From Sandaracinus amylolyticus (GTDB lineage: Bacteria > Myxococcota_A > Polyangia > Polyangiales > Sandaracinaceae), in contig NZ_CP070225.1 of the NCBI RefSeq assembly GCF_021631985.1, positions 558,001-622,000 on the forward strand: 64,000 nt of DNA, written 5' to 3'. Below the pieces are notes generated by a model. It made no database searches. It saw nothing but the letters and a program-made list of their open reading frames with translations, and was not told the DNA's origin. Positions 1 through 8,882 of the stretch are shown here, piece by piece. Position 1 is the stretch's first letter; the number at the start of each line of letters is the position of its first letter. The position numbers and the translations under genes are program-made.

Positions 1-1637
1 TCCGCGAGCAAGCCAGTCGGATCATACGAGAGCTCGAGTAGGACGCGGCCGAACGCGTCTCGTTTCGCGATCAGCCGGTCGGCGAGGTCGTACGCATAGT
101 GGTCCCGCGTCGTGCCGGCGCGACGAATCTCGACGAGGCGGTCCTTTTCGTCATAGCGATACTCGCTCAGGGTGCCGCCGGGATCGAGCAGCGACGCGAG
201 CTTCTCGGCGTTCGTGTACGTGAAGCGCGTCGCGCGGCCGAGCGGATCACGCTCGAGGACGCGATGGTTCCACGACGCGTGCTCGCTCGAATACGTGCGT
301 CCGTCGAAGTCGGTGTAACGGCGGATGTTGCCGTTCGGGTCATGGCCCCAAGTGCGACTGGCACCATCGCGCTGTTGCGCGAGCAGCAGGCCCTGCTCGT
401 CCCGTCGGTCTCGGACCGCGACGAGCGCGGGCTCGTTCGCGGGTGTTCGCAGGAGCGAGCGCTCTGGCGCGAGCCAGGTCGTCTCCGGAAACGCGGTGGC
501 CGCGTCGAAGTCGAGCGTTTCGAGATCTCCGAGCTCCCACTGCAGCGCGCAGCTGGGGACGCGATGGGCATCGGGCGGTAGCGCATCGTCGGGCTCGGGC
601 AGCGGGACTCGACGTCCGCTCGGCTCGATGCGCGCGATCATCGCGCCGCGCGGGTCGTACTCGAACTGCGTCGTCGCGCCGGTCGGATCGACCTCGCGCA
701 CGATCCGACCCGCGCTGTCGCGCTCCCAGAGGCGTACGCCGCCGAACGGATCGACGACCTGCAGGAGGGCGCCGACTGCGTCGTACTGATAGAGCCACTC
801 GCCTCCGCTCGACTCGCGAACGACGGTCACGCACTCCTGCGTGCGGTGCTCGAGCCGCACCTCGAGCACACCGTCATCGCCTGCCGAGCGCACGCATCGC
901 CCGTGGTGGTCGTACTCGAACGAGAACGCGTAGCCGCGACGATCGACGGTGCGCGTGACACGTCGCGATGCGTCGTACGCGAGCCGGAACGTCTGCTGGT
1001 AGGCATCGCGACCCTCGATGAGACAGCCGCGCTCGTCGTAGCGATAGCGAATCAGCGCCTTGCCGCCTCGGACAGAGTCGAGGAGGACGACCTGCACCAA
1101 GTGCCCGCGCTCCCAATCGACGCGCAGACGTCGGCCCGACGGGAGGACGACGGTGGTGAGCTGACCCAGACCGTCGTGCTCGAGCCGAAGGGACGCGCCA
1201 TCCTGGTCGATGCGAACGAGCCGCGCGAACGACGCGCCCTGCGCGCGCTCGAAATGACGATCGGGCGCTGCGTGGCCGCGCACGACGAAGCGTCGAGCAT
1301 CGACGCGCTCGAGCTCGAGCCCCCCGGCCGCACCGACGAGGCCCTCGGCGAAGGCGTGCGGGAACGCGACCGGCGGGTCGTGGGGACGCCGGTAGAGCAC
1401 CCCGTCGAGGTCCCACTCTAGCGTGTGGTCGAGCTCGTGGGCGAAGCCCCACCCGACGCCGCGATCGGTGTCGGAGCGGGTGCTGTCGTAAGAGCGCCGC
1501 CACACGAACGGGATCGGCTCGTCCGCGACGCGGAAGTCGGCGACACGGTCGAGCACGGCGCCGGTGACCACGTCGATCGGATCGCCGACCAGCCCGGGCC
1601 TCGAGCCCGCCGTGCATTCGCGACGTGAGTCGCTCAC
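1..1637 (-). CDS. T6SS-linked Rhs/YD-repeat protein, 3' end cut by window
   Basis: Rhs family protein, probably a T6SS cargo/effector encoded last in the cluster. The frame is open from a GTG at 1637 to the window edge (545 codons and more). The N-terminus matches a DUF6531-type Rhs opening: GDPIDVVTGAVLD, then FVWRRSYDSTRSDTDRGVGWG. YD-type repeats follow, for example EWLYQYDAVGAL, TQFEYDPRGAM and LSEYRYDEKDRL. The start is supported by GGAGAG about 7 nt upstream of the GTG. The frame is the same as the PAAR gene but separated from it by a TGA at 1725, so PAAR and Rhs are split rather than fused. Known biology: Rhs shells encapsulate a C-terminal toxin and ride on PAAR/VgrG spikes. The toxin domain and any immunity gene lie outside the window. 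Confidence 0.85.
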   Translation of the reverse strand, partial: MSDSRRECTAGSRPGLVGDPIDVVTGAVLDRVADFRVADEPIPFVWRRSYDSTRSDTDRGVGWGFAHELDHTLEWDLDGVLYRRPHDPPVAFPHAFAEGLVGAAGGLELERVDARRFVVRGHAAPDRHFERAQGASFARLVRIDQDGASLRLEHDGLGQLTTVVLPSGRRLRVDWERGHLVQVVLLDSVRGGKALIRYRYDERGCLIEGRDAYQQTFRLAYDASRRVTRTVDRRGYAFSFEYDHHGRCVRSAGDDGVLEVRLEHRTQECVTVVRESSGGEWLYQYDAVGALLQVVDPFGGVRLWERDSAGRIVREVDPTGATTQFEYDPRGAMIARIEPSGRRVPLPEPDDALPPDAHRVPSCALQWELGDLETLDFDAATAFPETTWLAPERSLLRTPANEPALVAVRDRRDEQGLLLAQQRDGASRTWGHDPNGNIRRYTDFDGRTYSSEHASWNHRVLERDPLGRATRFTYTNAEKLASLLDPGGTLSEYRYDEKDRLVEIRRAGTTRDHYAYDLADRLIAKRDAFGRVLLELSYDPTGLLA

Positions 1638-1709
1638 GACCGCTCTCCGGCCGACGAGGTGGGGACGTGCGGCGCGCGCATGCTGACCAATCGGCCGCGC
1701 GCGACGCGC

Positions 1710-1716
1710 GTTGCGT
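1710..1716 (-). repeat. ACGCAAC junction element, PAAR/Rhs
   Basis: On the minus strand ACGCAAC lies 8 nt after the PAAR stop codon and about 70 nt before the Rhs start. It is one of the recurrent copies described in the findings. Confidence 0.45.
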
Positions 1717-1724
1717 ACGAATCG

Positions 1725-2864
1725 TCAGGCGCAGTCCGGCCGACCCACGAGGCCGCCGAGCCACCGCACCACGCGCGACCGGCTCCGGCACGAACGGCGC
1801 GCGAACGACTCGCGCAGATGCCCCACGACGAGTGATGCGCTCGGCATCGATGCGCCGCCGATCAAGACCGTCGTCGAGCCCATCGAGACGATGCCCACAC
1901 CGGGCGCGACGCCGACGTCGGTGCCCAGCAGCGCCTTGAGCGTCGCCGTCATCGCGTCGCATACCGCCTGCAGCGCGGCCATCGTGCCCGCGAGCGCTTC
2001 GCCGACGGCCTGGGCCGCCATTCCCGATGCTTCCGCCGCGGCTGCCGCGGCTTCGGCCTCCGAGCTCGCCTCTTCGACCTGTTCGCGCGCTTCTTCGGCG
2101 GAAGCAGAGCGTTCCTCGGCGGCATGTTGATGGGCGAGGGCGTTTGCCATCCCTATGCCCACGTTCGCGATGTCGCTGAGGACCGATCCCACCGTGGCCA
2201 GCGCGATCGGATTGCAGTGCATCGTGATGTCGGAGATTCGTGCCGCGCGCTGGCCGCCGATGAACACGTTCCGCGATCCGGTCATCACCTCGAACGCGGG
2301 AGCGAGGCTGACGCACGTCAGGCCCAGGCCCATGTCGCCGCAGCGCAGCGCAGGGAACCCAGCGATCAGTACGCTGACGCAGCCTGCGGGGACGGGCATT
2401 CCCAAGCTGGGCAGAGGGATCGGTACCGGTGCCGGTGGGAGCAAGCTCGGCGGATGGAGGTGCCCGTGGGGCGTGCCCATGTGCGGCGACATGATCGTCG
2501 CGGCGGGAAATGGAACGATCTCCATGATCGAGGGAACGGGGATCTGCGACATGGCCGTGTCGACGAGATCCGGGATCGCGCTCGCGAGGCCGACGATGCC
2601 GCCTCCATATTGGGCGATCGCTCCCCACGTGCCCTGCTCGGGAGGCGGCGCATCGACGAATGGGGCGATCGTGCGATCGAGGCAATCGGAGAGAACGTCG
2701 ATCGGCACGAAGCCGGTGTTCGCGCCGATCGGGTGGCCTTCGCGCGGCGAGCGGAGCGGGATGTCCTGGCCCGGGCTGCGCACGCGATCGCCCTCTGCGG
2801 GCGGCTCGTCCGAGGACATCAACCCTTCGATGCGCGCCCAACCGATGTCGTTGATGATCGTCAC
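1725..2864 (-). CDS. PAAR-like spike-tip protein (DUF4150-like)
   Basis: 379 aa. Residues about 140-215 have the spaced Gly/Cys pattern of PAAR/DUF4150 proteins: AGCVSVLIAGFPALRCGDMG, then NVFIGGQRAARISD and MHC. A second PAAR-like stretch (GVGIVSMGSTTVLIGGA) sits near residues 320-345. Between them is a Glu/Ala-rich segment (about 245-290) likely to form a long helix or coiled coil. PAAR proteins cap the VgrG spike and recruit effectors. The gene starts at a GTG whose last two bases overlap the TGA of the TPR gene (GTGA), which implies translational coupling, and it precedes the Rhs gene. The C-terminal ~35 residues are Arg-rich and poorly conserved in appearance. Confidence 0.8.
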   Translation of the reverse strand: MTIINDIGWARIEGLMSSDEPPAEGDRVRSPGQDIPLRSPREGHPIGANTGFVPIDVLSDCLDRTIAPFVDAPPPEQGTWGAIAQYGGGIVGLASAIPDLVDTAMSQIPVPSIMEIVPFPAATIMSPHMGTPHGHLHPPSLLPPAPVPIPLPSLGMPVPAGCVSVLIAGFPALRCGDMGLGLTCVSLAPAFEVMTGSRNVFIGGQRAARISDITMHCNPIALATVGSVLSDIANVGIGMANALAHQHAAEERSASAEEAREQVEEASSEAEAAAAAAEASGMAAQAVGEALAGTMAALQAVCDAMTATLKALLGTDVGVAPGVGIVSMGSTTVLIGGASMPSASLVVGHLRESFARRSCRSRSRVVRWLGGLVGRPDCA

Positions 2865-4132
2865 GCGAACACCCCGCAGTCGCAGCTTGCGTGACCGCGC
2901 GACAGGAGCGCGCGCACTTGACCCAACGTGGTCTCCGCTTGACGTGCTTGGTCGTGCATTCGCGCCTCTCGATAGAGCGCAGCGAGTCGCTCGAGGATGG
3001 CGGCCCAGCGTGTGAAATAGCGCTGCTCGCGCGAGAGCTCCGCGCCTCGCAGCCAGATCGTGGCCGCCCCGCCGTAGTCACGCGCCGCGAGGTGGATCGC
3101 GCCGAGCTTCTCGGCGAGATCGCACCGGACCACGCCGTTGAGGGTTTGCGACGCGATCTGGTCGGCGAGCGTGTACCACTGGCGCGCCTCCGCGAGCTCC
3201 TGTCGCGCTGCGCAAGTCTCTCCGAGACCGAGCGCAGCGTTCAGCGAGACCGCCGGCAGGCTCGCGCTCGTCGAGACTGCGATCGCCTGCTGATATCGAG
3301 CCTTTGCCTCCGCGAGTCGGCCGAGCCTCCGGAGTGTGTCGCCGGCGCCCTGGAGGCAGAACGCTTGCGCAGCGGGATTCTCGCTCTCGACGAAGTAGTT
3401 GTAGAGCGCGCCGTATTTGGCGAGCGCCTCGTCGAGGCGACCATACGAGAAGTCGAGGCATGCGAGCTGGAGGATGGTCATCATGCGCTGGGGGCGCGGC
3501 ACGCTCGGGTCTCGCGCCTCCTCGGCGAGCGCGTCGATCATGGCCTTGGTCCGCAGGTCGACCTCGTAGATGGCGGCGCCGGCGAGTCGGTGTTGATCGA
3601 CGAACGGGACGAGCACTTGCGCGCGTGGATCGTCGCGGAGCACGAACCGCGCGCGGACCATCCAGGGCTCCACTTCGCCGCGTAGGAAGAGACCCGACGC
3701 GATCTCGGCCCATGCCTGCGGGTTTCGCACCGCAGAAGGCAGGAGCATGAGCACGACACGGCCGTCGTCGGTCGGCGTGCACGCGCGCAAGTACGCGGCG
3801 AGCTCTTGCAGGCGACGCGTCGGGGGCGCTGCGGCGTCGAGCACGAGCGCCGGCACGGGCGGCGGAGCCTCGTCGCCCTCGGGTCGCGCGCGCAGGTCCT
3901 CGATCTCGGCGCGCACGTAGTCGACGATGGTCGTGACGTAGGCGGCCGCGGAGTCGACGGCGTGCGCGAACACGAGGACGAGGTCGTCCGGGCGCTCCTG
4001 ACGCGTGCGCTCGGCGAGCTTCGCGAGCAGCGGTACGTCGGGGTCACGCGCGCGGACGATCAACGTGAGGTCGCGCCGCTGATGGCCGAAGTCGCGCAGG
4101 GTGCGATGGATGGCCTCGAGCTTTCTCTGCAC
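2861..4132 (-). CDS. TPR-repeat protein of the T6SS spike module
   Basis: 423 aa, soluble, no signal peptide. The N-terminal ~200 residues are of unrecognised alpha/beta type (PDDLVLVFAHAVDSA, RVVLMLLPSAVRNP). The second half has consecutive helical repeats consistent with TPRs, for example YGRLDEALAKYGALYNYF, RLGRLAEAKARYQQAI, RQELAEARQWYTLADQI and DYGGAATIWLRGAEL. The GTG start has GGGAG 7 nt upstream and is 11 nt after the vgrG stop; its 3' end overlaps the PAAR start. Position between vgrG and PAAR/Rhs suggests an adaptor or chaperone that loads the effector on the spike, as DUF4123/DUF1795/DUF2169 proteins do elsewhere. It does not visibly match any of those families, so this role is inference. 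Confidence 0.65.
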   Translation of the reverse strand: MQRKLEAIHRTLRDFGHQRRDLTLIVRARDPDVPLLAKLAERTRQERPDDLVLVFAHAVDSAAAYVTTIVDYVRAEIEDLRARPEGDEAPPPVPALVLDAAAPPTRRLQELAAYLRACTPTDDGRVVLMLLPSAVRNPQAWAEIASGLFLRGEVEPWMVRARFVLRDDPRAQVLVPFVDQHRLAGAAIYEVDLRTKAMIDALAEEARDPSVPRPQRMMTILQLACLDFSYGRLDEALAKYGALYNYFVESENPAAQAFCLQGAGDTLRRLGRLAEAKARYQQAIAVSTSASLPAVSLNAALGLGETCAARQELAEARQWYTLADQIASQTLNGVVRCDLAEKLGAIHLAARDYGGAATIWLRGAELSREQRYFTRWAAILERLAALYREARMHDQARQAETTLGQVRALLSRGHASCDCGVFA

Positions 4133-4143
4133 GGGTCGCTCCC

Positions 4144-6813
4144 TCAGTTGATGCGCACGAGCGCTCCCGCGATCGTGTGGGTTCCGGTTGCGTTCGACTC
4201 GATGCGCGCGCCTTTCACCGTGACGCCGGTCGGCGCGGTCTCGACCGAGTTGGAGCCTCCCGATCCCACGGTGACCTTGTTCGGACCGGAGATGGTGACT
4301 TCGCCATTCGACTTGAGCGTGATGCTCGCGGCGCCACAGACGATCTTGAGCTCGGTGGCTGCGCCGATCTCCACCTTGTTGCCAGTGCTCACGATCTGCA
4401 CCTTGCCCGGCGCGCTGAGGTAACCGACGTCCTTCAGATAGAGCTGGGTATCGCCGCGCTGGACCTTGAAGTGCTCGGTCGCGGAGATGTTGAGCTGCTT
4501 ATCGACCGTGACGCTGCGGTTCTGTTTGACGTGCAGCACATCGTGCTTCGAGATGAGGCAGTTCCGGCCACCGATCAGTTGTTCGGTGACTGGGCCGTTA
4601 ACCAGGAGGTTGCGCTCGTGCTTGACCTCCTTGTGCTCGCGCCCGCCGATCTTCGTCGTCTGATTCTCGCGGATGTGATCGGTCGCATCCACGTCGACGC
4701 GCGTGTTGCGATTGCCGATCACGTGAACATCCTCGTCCTTGTCAACCGTCTTGTATCGGTCGCCTTTCACGTGGAGGTGCTGGTCCTGGCCAATCGTCTC
4801 GCGCTGCGTCGCGTCCACCGTGTTCGACTGGTTGCGCTTCACGTGGGTCGAGTGGTCGTGCTCGACCTCCTCCGCGAGGTCTTTCTGGGCGTGCAGATAG
4901 ACTCGCTCGCTGCCCGCCTTGTCCTCGAAGCGCAGCTCGTTGAAGCCGTCGCTGTTCATCGAGCTCTTGGTGCGGACGACGCTCTGGGTCTTGTCGTCGG
5001 GCAGGGTGATCGGCGGGACGTTGTTCGCGTTGTAGACGCAGCCGGTCACGAGCGGGCGGTCGGGATCGCCGTCGAGGAACGTGACCACGACCTCCATGCC
5101 GATGCGCGGGATGAACATCGTGCCGAAGCCCGCGCCCGCCCAGCTCTGCATCACGCGCACCCAGCAGGTGCTGTCCTGATCGTTCCTCCCCACGCGATCC
5201 CAGTGGAACTGGACGCGGATGCGGCCGTGCACGTCGGTCCAGATCTCTTCGTTCGACGGGCCCACGACGAGCGCCGTCTGGATGCCGTGAACGCGCGGCT
5301 TCGACGTGCGCTGCGACGGGCGATGCGGGACCGACGACGGGATGCAGACGAACTCGTTCGCGTACTCGAGCTCGTTCTCGCCATCGCCGTCCTGCGCAGC
5401 ATCGCCCGCGTGCATGTCGCGCCCGCGATGGCGCACGGCGATGAGCAGGTACTCGCCGTCGAGCGCCGGCTCGGGATGTCCCGACAGCGTGAACACCGTG
5501 CCCACCGTGAAGCCGGTGACTGCGCCGTCCCCGCGGTACTCGAACGTCGTGAGCGCCTGTCGCTCTCTGCCACGCTCGATTCGGTACTTCAGATCGTGCG
5601 TCGTGTAGCGACGACCACTCTCGTCGTAGTCGGCGCTGACCGTGCCGCCGTGCTCGTACTGCTCGCGATCGCGATCTCGCGCGTCGCGGCTCCGCTGGTC
5701 ACCGGAAAACGGGAGGGTGTCGGCGGTCCAGTCGAAGTCGGCGAGGGTGAGGCTCGTCGGGCCCAGCTGATCGGCTGCGGTGAGCGCATACACGGGCTCG
5801 GCGCGTGCGATGTCACCGCCGCGGTGGGCCACGAACGGCACGTCGGCCGCGGTGGTGAGCAGATAGCAGGGCGCGTAGCTCGCGTTGTCGTCGACGATGA
5901 CGAGCGTCTCGTGCTCTCCGCTCTGCTCGAAGAAATAGGTGAGCCCCTCGTCCTCGCAGAGGCGATGGAAGAAGTCGAGGACGCTCTCCTGGTATTGGAC
6001 GCAGTACTCGCGCTTCAGATACTTCGCGGTGGCGTCGATGCGGAGCTCGCGGCCGTACTGCTGCAGCGAGACCCCCACGAGCGCGTCGATCACCTCGAGC
6101 GAGGTGAGGTTCTGGAAAATCCGGCTGTCGCGCACGTGTCGCAGCACGTCGAGCGCGGGAACGACCTCGACGGTCGTCGTGAGGTGACGCTCGCTGCGCT
6201 GACCATGCTCGACGCGCGAGATCAACCCGTGCACCGAGCGGCTGGTGTCCTCTCCGCGCTTGATCCGGATGCGGCAGTCCTGCCCCAGGAGATCGTTCGG
6301 GAGCGCATCGACGTCGTCGGTGACGAGCAACAGGCGCGCTCGGTACGGACGATTCAGCTCTTCGTCGATCTCGATCTCTCGAATTCGCCAGCCCGCGTCC
6401 GACTGGGCCTCGCACTCGAACTCGTAGTCGACGCGATGCTGCTCGGCCTCGCCGGTGATCGCCTCGATGATCGCTTCACCTGCCTCGACGAGGGCTTCGC
6501 CCGCCTCGTAGGCGGCAGCCGCGATCCCGGCCGCCTGCTGCCCCACGGCGAGCACCGTGCGCACCGCGGGATCGGCGCCCGCGAGCCCGGCGACTTGATC
6601 CGCGACGCCGAGCGCCGCGCCAGTGCCCTGCAGCGCGCCCATGGCGTCGATCTCGCCGGTCCCGCCGCCGCCCTCGGCCATCTGCTGCGCCATCTCGGCG
6701 CCGCGCGAGACGCCTTCGATGACCTCCTGGGCGGTCTCGAGACCTTCGCGGACCTCGTCCTCGGTCTCCTCGGCGTGCTCGGGGGCGGGCGTGTGCTCTC
6801 GGTCGTCGGCCAT
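4144..6813 (-). CDS. vgrG: VgrG spike protein with extended N-terminus
   Basis: 889 aa from the preferred ATG at 6813, which has GAGGAG about 7 nt upstream; an ATG 12 codons earlier lacks such a site. VgrG trimers form the membrane-puncturing spike of T6SS. The gp27/gp5-like core begins near residue 125 (FECEAQSDAGWRIREIEIDE). The OB-fold hallmark appears as QTALVVGPSNEEIWTDVHGR, RIRVQFHWDR and MFIPRIGMEVVVTFLDGD. A long C-terminal beta-helix follows with H-V-x-G-x-R-type repeats (residues about 660-860). Unusual is a ~115-residue N-terminal extension rich in Glu and then Ala/Gly (VADQVAGLAGADPAVRTVLA). It is followed by the TPR, PAAR and Rhs genes. Confidence 0.95.
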   Translation of the reverse strand: MADDREHTPAPEHAEETEDEVREGLETAQEVIEGVSRGAEMAQQMAEGGGGTGEIDAMGALQGTGAALGVADQVAGLAGADPAVRTVLAVGQQAAGIAAAAYEAGEALVEAGEAIIEAITGEAEQHRVDYEFECEAQSDAGWRIREIEIDEELNRPYRARLLLVTDDVDALPNDLLGQDCRIRIKRGEDTSRSVHGLISRVEHGQRSERHLTTTVEVVPALDVLRHVRDSRIFQNLTSLEVIDALVGVSLQQYGRELRIDATAKYLKREYCVQYQESVLDFFHRLCEDEGLTYFFEQSGEHETLVIVDDNASYAPCYLLTTAADVPFVAHRGGDIARAEPVYALTAADQLGPTSLTLADFDWTADTLPFSGDQRSRDARDRDREQYEHGGTVSADYDESGRRYTTHDLKYRIERGRERQALTTFEYRGDGAVTGFTVGTVFTLSGHPEPALDGEYLLIAVRHRGRDMHAGDAAQDGDGENELEYANEFVCIPSSVPHRPSQRTSKPRVHGIQTALVVGPSNEEIWTDVHGRIRVQFHWDRVGRNDQDSTCWVRVMQSWAGAGFGTMFIPRIGMEVVVTFLDGDPDRPLVTGCVYNANNVPPITLPDDKTQSVVRTKSSMNSDGFNELRFEDKAGSERVYLHAQKDLAEEVEHDHSTHVKRNQSNTVDATQRETIGQDQHLHVKGDRYKTVDKDEDVHVIGNRNTRVDVDATDHIRENQTTKIGGREHKEVKHERNLLVNGPVTEQLIGGRNCLISKHDVLHVKQNRSVTVDKQLNISATEHFKVQRGDTQLYLKDVGYLSAPGKVQIVSTGNKVEIGAATELKIVCGAASITLKSNGEVTISGPNKVTVGSGGSNSVETAPTGVTVKGARIESNATGTHTIAGALVRIN

Positions 6814-6861
6814 GTGCGCTCCTCGTCGGTGCGAGGTGCTCATCGGCACGTCGTGCTGAGC

Positions 6862-6868
6862 GTTGCGT
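6862..6868 (-). repeat. ACGCAAC junction element upstream of vgrG
   Basis: On the minus strand TGATCACGCAACGC begins with the TGA stop of the preceding gene, so the element touches the stop codon and lies about 50 nt before the vgrG start. Confidence 0.45.
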
Positions 6869-6870
6869 GA

Positions 6871-7293
6871 TCAGAACGGCGGCGGCGCGGCGGTGTCGAC
6901 GAGCGCGATCGCGTGCCGCGCGTCGGGGGTGATCTCGACCCGGCGCACGCAGGGAAGATCGACCGCGGCCGCGAGGCGCTCGGCGGCGCGGCGCTCGAGC
7001 TCGTTGCGCAGCGCGATCCGCAGCTTGCGCACAGAGGGCTCGTCGCGATCGGGGATCGCTTCGAAGCCGAGGTGCTGCGCGACGAGGTGCGCGGTGCGAG
7101 CCATGTCGAGCGCCGCGAGCCACACCGGGTCGGGCTCGGGGGCGTGCTCGACGACCTCCGGCGGCGCGACGATCTCGGGCGGAGCAGCCGTGGGTACGTC
7201 GACGGGCTCGGCCGGACGGCGTCGTCGCGCCGCGAGCACGAACGCCAGACACACGAGCAGCAGGATCGCGATCACGATCGTGAGCAGCGCCAT
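6871..7293 (-). CDS. small single-pass membrane protein in T6SS cluster
   Basis: 140 aa from the ATG at 7293, chosen because GAGGTG precedes it; the open frame extends 17 codons further up. An N-terminal hydrophobic segment (MALLTIVIAILLLVCLAFVLA, about residues 1-20) is followed by RRRR, so the remainder probably faces the cytoplasm. A Pro/Glu-rich linker (AAPPEIVAPPEVVEH) leads to a ~75-residue helical domain. I recognise no family. It lies between tssC and vgrG in the same direction, so it is likely co-expressed with the sheath and spike. Function unknown. Confidence 0.6.
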   Translation of the reverse strand: MALLTIVIAILLLVCLAFVLAARRRRPAEPVDVPTAAPPEIVAPPEVVEHAPEPDPVWLAALDMARTAHLVAQHLGFEAIPDRDEPSVRKLRIALRNELERRAAERLAAAVDLPCVRRVEITPDARHAIALVDTAAPPPF

Positions 7294-7372
7294 CGTCCAC
7301 CTCAGGCAACACGCGACGAGGCCCCACGGATCGATCCCGATCACGTGGGGCCCCGAGCGCGCGACTCGCGAC

Positions 7373-8857
7373 TCACTTCTTGTCGAGACGGCCGACCAGC
7401 GAGAGCGTGAAGTCGGCGCCGGCGTACTTGAAGTGCGGCTGGAGCAGGATCTGGCACGAGTACCAGCCCGGCTGTCCGTCGACGTCCTTTACCACGATCT
7501 GCGCCTTGCGGAACGGGCGTCGCGCGCGGACCTCGGGCGCGGGCGACTCCATGTCCACCGCGTACTGGGAGAGCCACTTGTTGAGGCCCTTCTCCATGTC
7601 CTCGCGCGACTTGAACGTTCCGATCTGCTCGCGCTGGAGCACTTTGATGTAGTGCGCGACGCGCGTGATCATGAACATGTACGGGAGCATCATGCCGAGG
7701 CGGAAGTTGGTCTCCGCGGCCTTGCCCTCGGGGGTGTTCGGGAAGACCTTCGGCTTCTGCACCGAGTTCGCGCTGAAGAACGCGGCGTTGTCGGACTCCT
7801 TGCGCCAGACGAGGCCGATGAAGCCCTGCTCCGCGAGCTCGTACTCGCGACGGTCGGTGAGCTGGATCTCGGTCGGGATCTTCGTCTCGATCGCGCCCAT
7901 CGCCTCGAACTGGTGGAGATGCATGTTCTCCACCGCACCACCGCCCTTCGGACCGATGCAGTTCGCCGCCCACTTGTAGCGAGCGAAGGAGTCCGACAGG
8001 CGCGCTGCGAGCGCGAAGCTCGTCGGGCCCCAGAGATATCGCTCGTGCTCGCCGATGACGTCTTCCTCGAAGTGGAAGGCCTTCACCGGATTGCTCTCGG
8101 GGCCGTAGGGCAGGCGCATCAGCATGCGCGGGACGCAGAGGCCGACGTAGCGCGCGTCCTCGGTCTCGCGGAACCCGCGCCACTTCGCGTACTGCGGGCC
8201 CTCGAAGATGCTCTGAAGGTCCTTGAGCGCCGGGAGCTCGGTGTAGGTCTCGACGCCGAAGAACTTCGGGCTCGCGTTGGCGAGGAAGGGCGCGTGCGAC
8301 ATCGCGCCGACCGCCGCGCAGTTGCGCAGGAGCTGCACGTCCTGCGGGCCGGGACCGAAGTCGAAGCTCGAGACCATCGTGCCGTAGGGCTTGCCGCCGA
8401 ACGTGCCGTACTCCGCCGAGTACGCATGACGGTAGAGGCCCGACTTCGTGATCTCCGGCGCGTCCTCGAAATCCGTCGCGAGCTCGTCCTTGGTGCACGA
8501 GAGGATGTCGACGCGGCAATTCGCGCGGAAATCGGTGTTGTCGACGAGGTACTTGAGGCTGCGCCAGCTGCGCTCGATCGACTGGAATCGATCCTGGTGG
8601 AGGATGGCGTTGAGCTGCGCCGAGAGCTTCCGATCGATCTCGGCGATCATCATGTCGACGGCGACCTTGTCGACCTTGTCGCCGGCGCTCGGCTGCGTGA
8701 GGAAGTGCGCGAGGAACGCCTCGACGCCCTTCTTCGCGATGTCGTAGCCGTCGTCGGTGGGCGCGATCTTCGTCTCGGCGAGGATCTCGTCGAGGACGGA
8801 GAGCTCGCGTGCTTCGGCGGCGGCGGTCTGGGGCTGGGGGCTCAGCTGCGTGGACAT
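7373..8857 (-). CDS. tssC: T6SS contractile sheath large subunit TssC (VipB)
   Basis: 494 aa, the family's usual length. TssC pairs with TssB to build the contractile sheath around the Hcp tube, which ClpV disassembles. The start MSTQLSPQ at 8857 has AGGAGA about 7 nt upstream; 26 further in-frame codons upstream lack support. Family features seen: SIERSWRSLKYLVDNTDF, LLRNCAAVGAMSHAPF, LYRHAYSAEYGTFGGKPYG, WRGFRETEDARYVGL and the C-terminal PEVRARRPFRKAQIVV. It lies 25 nt downstream of tssB. Confidence 0.96.
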   Translation of the reverse strand: MSTQLSPQPQTAAAEARELSVLDEILAETKIAPTDDGYDIAKKGVEAFLAHFLTQPSAGDKVDKVAVDMMIAEIDRKLSAQLNAILHQDRFQSIERSWRSLKYLVDNTDFRANCRVDILSCTKDELATDFEDAPEITKSGLYRHAYSAEYGTFGGKPYGTMVSSFDFGPGPQDVQLLRNCAAVGAMSHAPFLANASPKFFGVETYTELPALKDLQSIFEGPQYAKWRGFRETEDARYVGLCVPRMLMRLPYGPESNPVKAFHFEEDVIGEHERYLWGPTSFALAARLSDSFARYKWAANCIGPKGGGAVENMHLHQFEAMGAIETKIPTEIQLTDRREYELAEQGFIGLVWRKESDNAAFFSANSVQKPKVFPNTPEGKAAETNFRLGMMLPYMFMITRVAHYIKVLQREQIGTFKSREDMEKGLNKWLSQYAVDMESPAPEVRARRPFRKAQIVVKDVDGQPGWYSCQILLQPHFKYAGADFTLSLVGRLDKK

Positions 8858-8882
8858 GGCGTCTCCTGATCGATGGGAGGGC

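Noticed and set aside
874..3081. 735-codon minus-strand open frame
   Set aside because: Arg/Ser/Pro-rich shadow overlapping the Rhs, PAAR and TPR genes in other frames; no family features.
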